Shown one piece after another: positions 1 through 9,304 of a stretch of DNA of 64,000 nt. The position numbers and the translations under genes are program-made. Within the stretch, counting starts at the first letter, position 1, and each line of letters starts with the position of its first letter. The notes beneath the pieces were generated by a model. The model was not told where the DNA came from. It saw nothing but the letters and a program-made list of their open reading frames with translations, and ran no database searches. Source of the stretch: Parapedobacter sp035556095. GTDB taxonomy: Bacteria > Bacteroidota > Bacteroidia > Sphingobacteriales > Sphingobacteriaceae. Location of the stretch: positions 62,001-126,000 of the forward strand of contig NZ_DATMFT010000005.1 of assembly GCF_035556095.1 (NCBI RefSeq). Direction: 5' to 3'.

Positions 1-3000
1 ACCGATGCTATGTCCGATTAGTGCCGTGGGGTAAACGCCCCAACTCATCCAAAGTTTGGCCAATGCGTAGGCCGTAATAAAGAGCGCAGGCTGTGTATAA
101 TAGGTGTTTCGGAGCATCTCGGCAGATTGCTCTGGCGACTGGCTTAACGTCGGATACATAAGTTGGCGGATGTCTTCACCGATCTCCTGTTGTAAAATAG
201 CCGCACATTCATCCACGGCTTCGCGGTATACAGGCTCATTGCGGTAAAGTTGGTGCCCCATGCCGGAATATTGTGCTCCTTGTCCAGGAAAAAGAAAGAC
301 AACATGTTCCGATGGTATCCTCAATTCATGGTGCTTCCACTGTTTTGTACGTAATTGTTCAATCAATTGTGCGGGGCTATCTGTAGCGATGGCGTAGCGA
401 AAATTCAAGGGTTCGCGTGTGCGCTGTAACGTATACGCTACGGATTCCAAAGATTCATCAGAATGTCTTTCTAAGTAATCGGCAAGTTTTGCAGCGTAGT
501 TTTCTCCGGCAGCAGCCGTTTCTGCAGACCAGTTGATAATTAGTGGCTTTCGCTCCTCCACAGTTTGGGTGGATGGCAGGGAAGGAGCCGCGTACGTACT
601 TATTACCACATGGGCATTAGTGCCGCCGACACCAAACGAACTAACGCCTGCGTGGAACGGTTGTTCGCGATTAATAGTGTACGCACGATTATTTACCACA
701 AAGGGGCTGTCAGCGAAATCGATATGGGGGTTAGGACTCCTGAAATTAATCGATGGCGGAATAATACCATGATATAATGACAATGCAGTTTTTATTAACC
801 CAGCGACTCCTGCCGCATGGGTAAGATGCCCTATATTACTCTTAATGGAGCCAATTTGGCAGTATTGTTTCGCTTCAGTTTCTCCAAAGGCGAGTTTTAA
901 TCCTTCTATTTCAATAGGATCTCCCAGTGGAGTTGCGGTACCGTGAGCTTCAACGTAACCCATATCACTAGCTTGTACACCAGCATCTTCCATGGCCATA
1001 CGGATTGCGAGTGCTTGGCCCGTTGATGACGGCGCCATGAAACTACCTTTTCCATGCCCGTCATTACTAATTCCTATACCATTTATCACTGCATATATGG
1101 TATCGTCATCGGCTTGGGCCGTTTCTAGGTCTTTCAGTAACACAACACCACCACCATCGCTAAAAACTGTTCCAGTAGCATCTTTGTCGAATGTACGAGT
1201 ATGTCCATCTTTGCTGAACATAGCCCCCTCTTCGAAGCGTTGCCCTCTTTTAATAGGTACGGTAATCGATATACCACCGGCAATTGCCATATCGCATTGC
1301 CCATTTCGGATGGCATCGACTGCCTGCGCAACTGCTACAAGTGAAGTACTGCATGCGGTATTGATGGCCACTGCAGGGCCTTTTAGGTCGAGATGGTAGG
1401 CGATGCGTGTGGCTATATAATCTTTTTCGTTCGCCAGTGTCGTTTGGAATTCACCGATTTTAGCAATTTCTTCTGGATGATGTTGCACATTATTTAGATA
1501 ATAGGTGCCACTACCAGAACCGGCATAAACGCCTATGGTATAAGCGTGCTTTTTTGTAAGATAACCGGTTTTTTCCAGTACATCTCGGCAAATTTCAAGG
1601 AATATTCGTTGCTGGGGATCCATGAGTCGGGCCATTACGGGAGTAATGCCAAACACAGCTTCATCGAACCAGCCGGTTTGATCGACAATGCCGCGGGCTT
1701 TAATGTACTCAGGCGCGGTGCGTAGCTCAAGGGGGATGGTTGTATCCAGCTCATGGTCTTCAAAAAACGATATCGTTTCCTTCGCCTCACATAATGCTTC
1801 CCAAAGCTCTTCCACACTATTAGCACCTGGGAAACAACCCGCCATACCGATAATCGCCACTGACCGGTTTCTGTTATTTCGTTGTCGCGTCTTTACACTG
1901 ATTGCCGTACTTTGCCCTGGTTGGAGATAGTTGGCTAATCCGCTTAATGTAGGGTACTGATAGAGCTTGACGATTGGTAAATGATGTCCAGTTAACATTT
2001 TGAAATGGGATACGAATTTCATTGCCAATAGCGAATTTCCACCTAGCTCAAAGAAATTGTCGGCACCACTAATCTCTTCTAGTCCTAGAATTGCCTCCCA
2101 AGAACTTCGTATCGTATTTTCCGTTTCATTTTGAGGAACACCCGCACTAGCAGGTGCTTTTTTAGATTGCCGGCTCGGGACAGGCAACGCCTTCCGGTCC
2201 AACTTTCCGTTGGCCGAAAGCGGAAGCGCATCCAGATGGATGTACCGATCAGGTATCATGTAGTCTGGCAATTGCTTCCGTAACTGCGTCGAAATTAGTT
2301 TTTCATTTACTGTCTGATCGTTGCCTGTCCAATAAGCGACCAATTGTTTCCCGAGGTACGCATCGTCCCAGACGCTTGCACAGCATTGTCTTACACCCGG
2401 AACGGACACTAATACATGTTCGATTTCACCAAGTTCAATGCGGAAGCCGCGAATTTTTACCTGATTGTCGATCCGTCCCAAATATTCTATTTCAGAAGAC
2501 GGAAGTCGTCTCGCGAGGTCGCCTGTTCGGTAGATGCGCCCTGCGGCAAATGGATTTTCAATAAATCGTTCGGCGGTCATTTCCGGTCGGTTTAGGTAGC
2601 CCCGCGCGACTTGAATTCCACCGATACACAACTCCCCAACTTCTCCATCGGGAAGGAGGTTGAGTTGTTCATCAACGATATAGATGCTGGTATTTTCGAT
2701 TGGCGTACCAATGGTTACGGTTTCGAATGTTTCAGGTACGTGCCAACAGGTTACATCAATTGCGGCTTCAGTGGGGCCGTAGAGATTAAATAACGCAACG
2801 TGCGGGAGCTTCTTCCGAAACAATGAAATTTGATGTGCGCTTAGTGATTCTCCACTGCACAACACACGTTTCAGAACATGGCTTGCGTCTGCATCGAAAT
2901 CGAGTAGAAACATTTCGAGCATGGAGGGGACGAAGTGGACAGTCGTGATTTTATAATTGCAGATTGTACGCTTTAGGTAGTCGCTGTCTTTATGGCCACC

Positions 3001-3687
3001 AGGTGACGCAAAGACAATCCGTGAGCCGACCAATATCGGCCATAGTAATTCCCAAACAGATACATCAAAACAATAGGTTGTTTTTTGCAGTACGGAATCA
3101 TTATCTGTAAGGTCGAAATAGTTTTGAGCCCACTCTAGCCGGTTAAATAATCCGATATGTTCATTTATGACCCCTTTTGGTTTGCCGGTGGAGCCGGAAG
3201 TATAGATAACATAAGCCGCATCATTAGGCTCAGGAAAATCGGGAAGATTATGGGTTGAATATGATAGCCAGTCGGCCATCATATCATCCCATACTATATC
3301 TTGATAACAGGCTTCTGCGTCAATAACTTGCGAAAGCTTAGTGTGTATTGAGGGCGTTGTCAAAACCATCGGCATCGCAGTATCTGCCAAAATGTACTCG
3401 ATGCGGTCGATGGGATATTCAGGGTCTATGGGTACATAAGCGCAACGGGCCTTCATGATAGCAAGGATGCTTATGAGCATTTCGAATGACCTTTCTAAGC
3501 AGATTCCTACCATCGTGCCCGGTTTCAATTCGCGTTCGATTAAATAACGGGCCAACTGGTTTGACTTTTCGTTTAGTTCACGATAAGTCAATACTCGTCC
3601 GTCAAAAAGCGCTGCGGGTGCATCAGGAGATTTCCGCGCTTGGTTGTCGAATACGTGAATAATCGTAGAATTTCCCTTGCTTTTCAT
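1..3687 (-). CDS. Hybrid NRPS-PKS megasynthase, N-terminal part (A-PCP-KS-AT), cut by the left edge
   Basis: About 1229 residues are visible from an ATG at 3687; the frame stays open to base 1. Order of domains: adenylation (about 10-500; A3 motif YTSGSTGKPKG near 162-172, NGKLDRK at 493-499), peptidyl carrier (LGGNS, phosphopantetheine serine 552), ketosynthase (about 608-1040; Cys779 in NTACSTS, His915 in EAHGT, His954 in NIGHLTHAAG), then an acyltransferase (FPGQGAQYSGMG near 1133) that ends at GHSIG, its active-site Ser1227, on the window edge. Lining the A-domain pocket up with GrsA gives D208 V209 W212 H251 L276 S278 L302 I310 D311 K495, i.e. DVWHLSLIDK, the known serine code. There is no condensation domain in front, so it looks like a starter module that loads serine and passes it to a PKS extension module. 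Product unknown. The gene upstream on the same strand ends 600 bp away, so this is probably the first gene of its operon. Confidence 0.93.
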   Translation of the reverse strand, partial: MKSKGNSTIIHVFDNQARKSPDAPAALFDGRVLTYRELNEKSNQLARYLIERELKPGTMVGICLERSFEMLISILAIMKARCAYVPIDPEYPIDRIEYILADTAMPMVLTTPSIHTKLSQVIDAEACYQDIVWDDMMADWLSYSTHNLPDFPEPNDAAYVIYTSGSTGKPKGVINEHIGLFNRLEWAQNYFDLTDNDSVLQKTTYCFDVSVWELLWPILVGSRIVFASPGGHKDSDYLKRTICNYKITTVHFVPSMLEMFLLDFDADASHVLKRVLCSGESLSAHQISLFRKKLPHVALFNLYGPTEAAIDVTCWHVPETFETVTIGTPIENTSIYIVDEQLNLLPDGEVGELCIGGIQVARGYLNRPEMTAERFIENPFAAGRIYRTGDLARRLPSSEIEYLGRIDNQVKIRGFRIELGEIEHVLVSVPGVRQCCASVWDDAYLGKQLVAYWTGNDQTVNEKLISTQLRKQLPDYMIPDRYIHLDALPLSANGKLDRKALPVPSRQSKKAPASAGVPQNETENTIRSSWEAILGLEEISGADNFFELGGNSLLAMKFVSHFKMLTGHHLPIVKLYQYPTLSGLANYLQPGQSTAISVKTRQRNNRNRSVAIIGMAGCFPGANSVEELWEALCEAKETISFFEDHELDTTIPLELRTAPEYIKARGIVDQTGWFDEAVFGITPVMARLMDPQQRIFLEICRDVLEKTGYLTKKHAYTIGVYAGSGSGTYYLNNVQHHPEEIAKIGEFQTTLANEKDYIATRIAYHLDLKGPAVAINTACSTSLVAVAQAVDAIRNGQCDMAIAGGISITVPIKRGQRFEEGAMFSKDGHTRTFDKDATGTVFSDGGGVVLLKDLETAQADDDTIYAVINGIGISNDGHGKGSFMAPSSTGQALAIRMAMEDAGVQASDMGYVEAHGTATPLGDPIEIEGLKLAFGETEAKQYCQIGSIKSNIGHLTHAAGVAGLIKTALSLYHGIIPPSINFRSPNPHIDFADSPFVVNNRAYTINREQPFHAGVSSFGVGGTNAHVVISTYAAPSLPSTQTVEERKPLIINWSAETAAAGENYAAKLADYLERHSDESLESVAYTLQRTREPLNFRYAIATDSPAQLIEQLRTKQWKHHELRIPSEHVVFLFPGQGAQYSGMGHQLYRNEPVYREAVDECAAILQQEIGEDIRQLMYPTLSQSPEQSAEMLRNTYYTQPALFITAYALAKLWMSWGVYPTALIGHSIG

Positions 3688-3910
3688 TTGCTAGATATGA
3701 ATGCTATTGTCAGCAGTTCCCAAAAGTATTACGAATATCGCTTACCTGTTGCATTCGAGATATTCCATTTTTGTATTTGTAGTGGTTATGCTACATATTC
3801 TTCCGTTTTCAGTTACAAGAAAATGTTTTTGATTCCTTTCTTTCGATCTGTTTACGTTATTTTGATTTCGGATAGGCTGACGTTACTTACGGGCACATAT
3901 TATCTAACCA
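3688..3910. other. Intergenic region upstream of the NRPS-PKS gene
   Basis: AT-rich and without a convincing gene. On the minus strand TACTTTTG (3721-3728) fits the TAnnTTTG -7 box 33 nt before the NRPS start, but I see no TTG at the right distance, so it is only a weak promoter candidate. Confidence 0.3.
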
Positions 3911-4244
3911 CGTTCTTCGGAACAGTTCGGCTTCGCCGACAGGAATAATCTCGGCACCCAACATGCCACCCGCGATTACCTGCTGCTTCTGATAGCAACA
4001 CTGAAATTACGAAGGCTTCATACCGACACTGTGTGATGAATTGTAATTATCACGATATCGACTTGCTTTCTCTACTTATCCTGTACGACGAAAACAAAGC
4101 AAGAATTCAATATACTGGCTACACTCAGATGAATTAACTCGCCGGCCGTAACAAGGGGGGCATGATGAAAATTGACATCGGTCAATATTCAAGCGTGCTG
4201 GTTTTTATTATCTTTTTTGCCGTTCCATTCCTCAAGGCTAAGTA
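3911..4244 (+). pseudogene. Decayed family 2 glycosyltransferase copy
   Basis: This stretch is a broken relative of the intact glycosyltransferase at 5322-6242. In one frame it reads FGFADRNNLGTQHATRDYLL, against FGFAGGNNLGIQHARGDYLL in the intact gene. After a frame change it reads LSLLILYDENKARIQYTGYT against LSPLILYDEDRRKIQYAGYT, then a stop codon where the intact gene has Tyr. GRNKGG and DIGQYS follow (intact GRNEGI and DEGQYD). It then jumps to FAVPFLKAK and a stop, matching FVAIPFLLAK near the C-terminus of the intact protein. So it carries at least one frameshift, an internal stop and an internal deletion of roughly 300 bp that removes the acceptor-binding part. The N-terminal third is missing or unrecognisable. 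Confidence 0.8.
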
Positions 4245-4288
4245 ATGTATTACGTGCGAACGTAGTGTTACATGGCATATGTGGCATA

Positions 4289-5140
4289 CTAATAAATGAT
4301 ATTTGTGCTGTCTATTTTTCCTTTTTTCACGAAATTCATTAAAATCTTGGGGCAATAGATCCGCAAAAATAGCTTTAACCATAACCACTTATTGTGTCTC
4401 ATCAAAAGAGTAAGGTGATTGTTTAGGTGGTCATCACTCAGGTATGTGTGGTGCTTTTCTTTGATGTAGTCCTGCATCCGTTTGTATTTTTCACCGGTAA
4501 ATTGCCTTACCATTGAATTTGGCGTAATCCTATACGAAAAATGAGATTTTTGCAAGTAATAGAATTTGCCCCCCGAAAATGCAATTGATAACCACAAATC
4601 CCAGTCTTCAAATCCGAGATGGTTGAGATTGATGTCATAACCACCAACATGCTCCCATGCTGATTTGCGATACACGGCCATAGCGTGCATATAGTTCCAA
4701 AGCATCAACCGCTGAAGATTGAATTCGCCTATTATCCATGGTCCTTCTTTTGCATCGAAATATTCTCCATCGCTATAGACCACGGTATATAGCGGATGAT
4801 TATCTAAAATGTTGATGGCTTCGTATATGAAGTCAACAGAGACTTTATCATCACTGTCTAACGGAAGAATGTACTCACCTCTTGAAAATTGTATTCCTGT
4901 ATTTCGCGCACTACTTAGTCCTCGATTTTCTTGGTGAATGACATGGTAACCTGCTTTTTCCAATTGAAATAAATACGACAGTGTCTGTTTATCCGTGGAA
5001 CCGTCGTTGACGATGATAATTTCATACCTGCTTTGCTTTTCGTAATCTGGAAAGCAAGCCAATGCCTCCTTTAAATATTGCCCATGATTATAGCATGGAA
5101 TGACAACTGAAAGTCGTATCTGTTCTTTGTAGTACTGCAT
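4289..5140 (-). CDS. Family 2 glycosyltransferase
   Basis: A 283-residue GT-A fold transferase, probably cytosolic or at the inner membrane, that moves a sugar from a nucleotide donor to a glycan or lipid acceptor. The N-terminus has the nucleotide-binding start SVVIPCYNHGQYL, then VNDGSTD, the DxD-like metal site LPLDSDDKV near residue 96, and the ED-type catalytic motif GFEDWDLW. I chose the ATG at 5140; the open frame extends 18 bp further only by using a TTG. TAAATTTG at 5172-5179 on the minus strand fits a -7 box. Sugar and acceptor cannot be told. It sits beside a second intact glycosyltransferase and a decayed third one, which suggests a glycan locus that has lost genes. Confidence 0.9.
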   Translation of the reverse strand: MQYYKEQIRLSVVIPCYNHGQYLKEALACFPDYEKQSRYEIIIVNDGSTDKQTLSYLFQLEKAGYHVIHQENRGLSSARNTGIQFSRGEYILPLDSDDKVSVDFIYEAINILDNHPLYTVVYSDGEYFDAKEGPWIIGEFNLQRLMLWNYMHAMAVYRKSAWEHVGGYDINLNHLGFEDWDLWLSIAFSGGKFYYLQKSHFSYRITPNSMVRQFTGEKYKRMQDYIKEKHHTYLSDDHLNNHLTLLMRHNKWLWLKLFLRIYCPKILMNFVKKGKIDSTNIIY

Positions 5141-5321
5141 CTGAAAGGTAGTAAGCAAAATAAAATCAGCACAAATTTATCGGATAGGACTATATAATTG
5201 GGTAGGAACAACTGCTATTTTTCACTAATGTAGGTGTAAATCTACATACGATCATATCCAAATGGCAGCGTTTGGTTTATTTCACTTATTTTTGTTAGGC
5301 ATTTAGCGATGTTGATCATTT

Positions 5322-6242
5322 ATGAGCTTAATATCCATTATTACTGTAAACTATCGCCAAGCGGCACTTACGGCCGACTTCCTCCGTTCCCTAACACAGC
5401 ATGCCGAAGGGGAAAACATCGAAGTCATCGTCGTCGACAACGGCGCCACGGAAGATAGTGAAGGGTATTTCAAAGAAATATTCCCATCCATTGTCTACGT
5501 CCGTTCCGAAAAAAACCTCGGCTTCGCCGGCGGCAATAACCTCGGTATTCAACATGCCCGAGGAGATTACTTACTCTTTCTGAACAACGATACGGAAATC
5601 ACGGCAGGATTTATTGAAACACTCCGCGAAGAGCTGGATCGCCATCCGGATATCGGTCTGCTTTCGCCACTCATCTTGTACGATGAAGACAGGCGTAAGA
5701 TCCAATATGCTGGCTATACCTCCATGAACTATTTCACCGGTAGAAATGAGGGTATCGGTACCATGGATGATGACGAAGGGCAATACGACCGTATTACAGT
5801 TGAAACGGGCTATTGCCACGGTGCGGCGATGATCTGCCGTAAACTTGATTTGGATCGGGTAGGATTGATGGAGGAGCATTTCTTCCTTTACTACGAAGAG
5901 CTGGATTGGTGTGAGCAATTCAAACGGGCCGGCTTAAAGATTGGATTTACGGGAAAAGCGAAGATTTACCACAAAGAGTCGATGAGTGTCGGTAAGGAAA
6001 GTCCGTTGAAGACGTATTTTATGGTGCGTAACCGGTGGCTCTTTATCCGGCGGAATGCAAACTGGCCGTCAGTAGTTGTTTTTAGCTCTTATTACCTGTT
6101 TGTCGCCATACCGTTTTTGTTGGCCAAGTATACTATCAAGGGCCGGTTCGATCTTATCAGTGCCGCCATTCGTGGCTTAGCCTGGCACGCGACCCACTCA
6201 ACTAGCAGTCGCCAACTGGGAATTACGCTTCCTACAGGCTGA
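5322..6242 (+). CDS. Family 2 glycosyltransferase, rhamnosyltransferase-like
   Basis: A 306-residue GT2 enzyme with a C-terminal hydrophobic stretch (about 255-275), so probably membrane-associated. Motifs in order: SIITVNYRQAALT, VVDNGATEDS, NLGFAGGNNLGI, LLFLNNDTEI (metal site), GAAMICRK, and EELDWCEQFKRAGLKIGF with its acidic catalytic residues, then the MVRNRW segment common in rhamnosyl- and other cell-surface glycan transferases. It is divergent from the gene at 4289-5140 and stands alone, followed by convergent dapA 8 bp away. TATTTTTG at 5287-5294 matches a -7 box but has no properly spaced TTG. Acceptor and donor are not determined by the sequence. Confidence 0.92.
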   Translation: MSLISIITVNYRQAALTADFLRSLTQHAEGENIEVIVVDNGATEDSEGYFKEIFPSIVYVRSEKNLGFAGGNNLGIQHARGDYLLFLNNDTEITAGFIETLREELDRHPDIGLLSPLILYDEDRRKIQYAGYTSMNYFTGRNEGIGTMDDDEGQYDRITVETGYCHGAAMICRKLDLDRVGLMEEHFFLYYEELDWCEQFKRAGLKIGFTGKAKIYHKESMSVGKESPLKTYFMVRNRWLFIRRNANWPSVVVFSSYYLFVAIPFLLAKYTIKGRFDLISAAIRGLAWHATHSTSSRQLGITLPTG

Positions 6243-6250
6243 AACGATGT

Positions 6251-7135
6251 CTAAACTACGGCCATCGCCTGCAATTCAGTTTGGACGATCTCCGACAGCC
6301 ACTCACTCGCCGCCACCAATGGCAATCTCACCGTGGCGCCGCAAATACCCAATTGATTTAGTATTTCTTTTACGCCGGCAGGGTTTCCTTCCACAAAACA
6401 AAGCTCGGTTATCCGTATCAGCTTGCTATGGATTTTGCGGGCTTCCTCGTAATTGTTTTCCAGACAATGTTTCGCCAATTGCGCCACGTCTGAAGGAAAT
6501 GCATTGCCTACCACAGAAATAGTCCCTGCCGCCCCCAATGCCATCATAGGCAGCGTAGCGGGGTCGTCGCCCGAAATCAGCAGGAAATCTTCGGGTTTGT
6601 CTCGCATGATTTTACTGAATTGGTCGAAACTACCTGAAGCTTCTTTCGTAGCCACGATGTTGTCGACCTCATGGGCAAGCCGTGCCGTTGTCTCCGGACT
6701 GACATTGCTGCCGGTACGGCCCGGTACATTATATAAAACAACGGGCAGGGGAGAGGCTGCCGCCACCGCTTTATAATGCCGGTAGATGCCCTCTTGTGTC
6801 GGTTTGTTATAATATGGGCTTACCGATAAGACGGCAATGTAATCTTGGCGATCAAATGTTTGGAGTTGGTCCACCACTTCTGCGGTATTGTTGCCACCGA
6901 TGCCGGCTATCAATGGCACCCGGCCTGCTACGGTCTCAGCGGTAAATTTCCATACGGCTTTCCGTTCATTCGCGGTGAGTGTTGCAGTTTCTCCTGTCGT
7001 ACCCAAGGAAACCAGGTAATCCATACCACCCTTAATCTGATGCTCGATAACCCGCCCCAAACCATCAAAGTCGATACTTCCATCTGAATGAAATGGAGTA
7101 ACTAGGGCCACCCCCGCGCCGTATAGCTCGTTCAT
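6251..7135 (-). CDS. dapA: 4-hydroxy-tetrahydrodipicolinate synthase
   Basis: DapA condenses pyruvate with aspartate semialdehyde, the first committed step to lysine and meso-diaminopimelate for peptidoglycan. The 294-residue length is typical. Landmarks: SLGTTGETATL (the Thr pair at 46-47), the tyrosine of VLYNVPGRTG near 137, and the Schiff-base Lys164 in VATKEASG. Members of this superfamily include N-acetylneuraminate lyase, but the TTGE motif and YNVPGRTG favour DapA. Aspartate kinase, which supplies the pathway, is at 30186-31448. The gene ends 8 bp from the convergent glycosyltransferase. TAATTTTG at 7201-7208 (minus) is a possible -7 box. Confidence 0.95.
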   Translation of the reverse strand: MNELYGAGVALVTPFHSDGSIDFDGLGRVIEHQIKGGMDYLVSLGTTGETATLTANERKAVWKFTAETVAGRVPLIAGIGGNNTAEVVDQLQTFDRQDYIAVLSVSPYYNKPTQEGIYRHYKAVAAASPLPVVLYNVPGRTGSNVSPETTARLAHEVDNIVATKEASGSFDQFSKIMRDKPEDFLLISGDDPATLPMMALGAAGTISVVGNAFPSDVAQLAKHCLENNYEEARKIHSKLIRITELCFVEGNPAGVKEILNQLGICGATVRLPLVAASEWLSEIVQTELQAMAVV

Positions 7136-7261
7136 GCTACTATATTAACTGTTGTTTTTTATGTTTTTGCCAGCCGCTTTGCCAATGGCTGCTAAGCGGC
7201 CAAAATTAGTAGAAATAAATGATTTTACCGCATCCTCTTTCCGAACAAATCTGGTTTCTTT

Positions 7262-9283
7262 TCATTCGTCGATCAATTGAAGTAATTCCGTTTCCGAAAT
7301 GATGGGAATCTTCAGCTTTTCGGCTTTGGCCAGTTTGGAGGGGCCCATTTTATCGCCCGCAACCAGGTAATCAAGCTTGCCTGAAATGCTGCTCAATAAT
7401 TTGCCGCCGTGTTTTTCGATGAGGGCAGTCAGTTCCTCGCGGCTGAATTGTTCAAACACACCTGAGATGACAAATGTTTTACCCGACAGTGAGTCTCCCA
7501 AACGTTCCACAACCTTCTCCTTCATTGTGAGTTGAAGGCCATGTTGTTTCAATCGTTCAATTTGTGCCCGGTGAATATCGTTTGCAAAATATTCCGTTAC
7601 ACTCTCTGCAATCCGTTCACCGATTTCATAAACCGATGCGATATCTTCTTTGGTGGCAATGGCTAGGTTATCGATTGTTTTGAAATGTACGGCTAATTTT
7701 TTGGCAATGGTTTCGCCCACATATCGGATGCCCAATGCGAATAGCACTTTTTCAAAAGGCTTTTCTTTGGACTTCTCAATGCCAGCAATCATATTGTCGA
7801 TGGATTTCTGTCCGAACCGTTCCAGTTGTTTGAGCGTATCTTGCTTATCTTTGAGCAAGTAAATATCTGTGATGTCATGGAGCAGACCCTGCCGGAAAAA
7901 GGTATCGACGGTTTCATCGCCCATGCCTTCAATATCCATCGCTTTCCGCCCGATAAAATGTTGCATGCGACCAACGATTTGAGGTGGGCATCCTTCGTCG
8001 TTCGGGCAATAGTGCACAGCTTCGCCCACTTTACGAATCAATGCTTTGCCACACTCGGGGCACTCACTGGGATACACAATAGGCTGCGCGTCTGCGGACC
8101 GTTTCAGCATATTAACGCCCATTACTTTGGGAATAATCTCACCACCCTTTTCTACAAATACGGTATCGCCGATCCGTAGGTCCAATCGTTCGATTTCATT
8201 GGCGTTGTGCAGGCTTGCCCGCTTTACCGTTGTACCGGCTAACGGTACCGGTTTCAGGTTGGCCACGGGTGTTACCGCACCGGTACGACCAACTTGATAG
8301 CTTACCGACAGGAATACGGTTTCCACCTGTTCGGCTTTGTATTTATAAGAAATTGCCCAGCGGGGTGATTTGGCGGTAAAGCCCAGCTCTTCCTGTTGGC
8401 CGTAATCGTTTACCTTGATTACGATGCCGTCAATGTCATAGCTGAGGTTGTGGCGTTCCTTATCCCATTTGGCAATAAAGGCTAATACATCATCGATGTT
8501 GGTGCATAAGGCAGTGTGCTCGCACACATGAAAGCCCCAGGATGTTACAGCTTCCAAGCTGCCCCAATGGGTACTGAAGAGTCGGTTTCGGTCGTCACAG
8601 TAAAGGAAGTAGAGGAAACAGTCTAGTGGGCGACGGGCCACTTCTGCCGAGTCCTGTAGTTTAATAGTTCCCGCAGCGAAATTGCGGGGATTAGCATAGG
8701 CCATCTCGCCATTTTCAATCCGCTCGTTATTGAGCCGTTGGAATGCCGGACGGTGCATAAAAATTTCACCCCTTATTTCAAATACATCGGGATAGCCATT
8801 GGTCCGGAGCTTGTTTGGGATTTTCTTGATCGTTCGTACATTAGCCGTCACTTCGTCGCCCTGCACGCCGTCACCCCGGGTGACGGCCCGTTTGAGTATG
8901 CCGCCCTCGTAGGTAAGGCTAATGGACAGGCCGTCAAACTTAAGCTCGCATACGTATTGAAAGTCGTTGCCGATAGCCTTGCGTACCCGTTCGTCGAAAT
9001 CACGTAATTCCTGTTCGCTGTACGTATTGCTCAACGACAGCATCGGCCACCGGTGGCGGACGGTTTGGAAGCGTTGCGTAATGTCTCCACCCACTTTCTG
9101 GGTAGGTGAATCGGGATCTAGTAATTGGGGGTACAGCCGCTCCAACCCTTCAAGCTCCTTGAGCCGTTGATCGAAGTCGTAGTCTGAAATCGATGGATTG
9201 GCCAGTACGTAATACTGGTAATTGTATTCGTTGAGTTCCCTCGTGAGCTCCTCAACACGGATGGCTGCTTCTGCTGGTGACAT
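7262..9283 (-). CDS. ligA: NAD-dependent DNA ligase LigA
   Basis: Seals nicks during replication and repair, using NAD. The 673 residues give the full family layout: an N-terminal Ia domain with YYVLANPSISDYDFD, the adenylation site CELKFDGLS with the AMP-accepting lysine near 115, an OB fold (VGRTGAVTPVA), a four-Cys zinc finger (CPECG...CPNDEGC, about 408-430), helix-hairpin-helix repeats, and a C-terminal BRCT domain (from about 597, GKTFVISGVFE). It starts 21 bp after the secreted protein gene on the same strand, so the two are probably cotranscribed. Confidence 0.97.
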   Translation of the reverse strand: MSPAEAAIRVEELTRELNEYNYQYYVLANPSISDYDFDQRLKELEGLERLYPQLLDPDSPTQKVGGDITQRFQTVRHRWPMLSLSNTYSEQELRDFDERVRKAIGNDFQYVCELKFDGLSISLTYEGGILKRAVTRGDGVQGDEVTANVRTIKKIPNKLRTNGYPDVFEIRGEIFMHRPAFQRLNNERIENGEMAYANPRNFAAGTIKLQDSAEVARRPLDCFLYFLYCDDRNRLFSTHWGSLEAVTSWGFHVCEHTALCTNIDDVLAFIAKWDKERHNLSYDIDGIVIKVNDYGQQEELGFTAKSPRWAISYKYKAEQVETVFLSVSYQVGRTGAVTPVANLKPVPLAGTTVKRASLHNANEIERLDLRIGDTVFVEKGGEIIPKVMGVNMLKRSADAQPIVYPSECPECGKALIRKVGEAVHYCPNDEGCPPQIVGRMQHFIGRKAMDIEGMGDETVDTFFRQGLLHDITDIYLLKDKQDTLKQLERFGQKSIDNMIAGIEKSKEKPFEKVLFALGIRYVGETIAKKLAVHFKTIDNLAIATKEDIASVYEIGERIAESVTEYFANDIHRAQIERLKQHGLQLTMKEKVVERLGDSLSGKTFVISGVFEQFSREELTALIEKHGGKLLSSISGKLDYLVAGDKMGPSKLAKAEKLKIPIISETELLQLIDE

Positions 9284-9304
9284 GGCAGCGAAAATACGAT
9301 TTTT

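Noticed and set aside
4182..4388. A 68-codon minus-strand frame.
   Set aside because: It overlaps the 3' end of the glycosyltransferase in another frame and the decayed copy; no motif.
6251..7135. Assignment as N-acetylneuraminate lyase rather than DapA.
   Set aside because: The Thr pair, YNVPGRTG and Lys164 region fit DapA, and no sialic acid genes are nearby.
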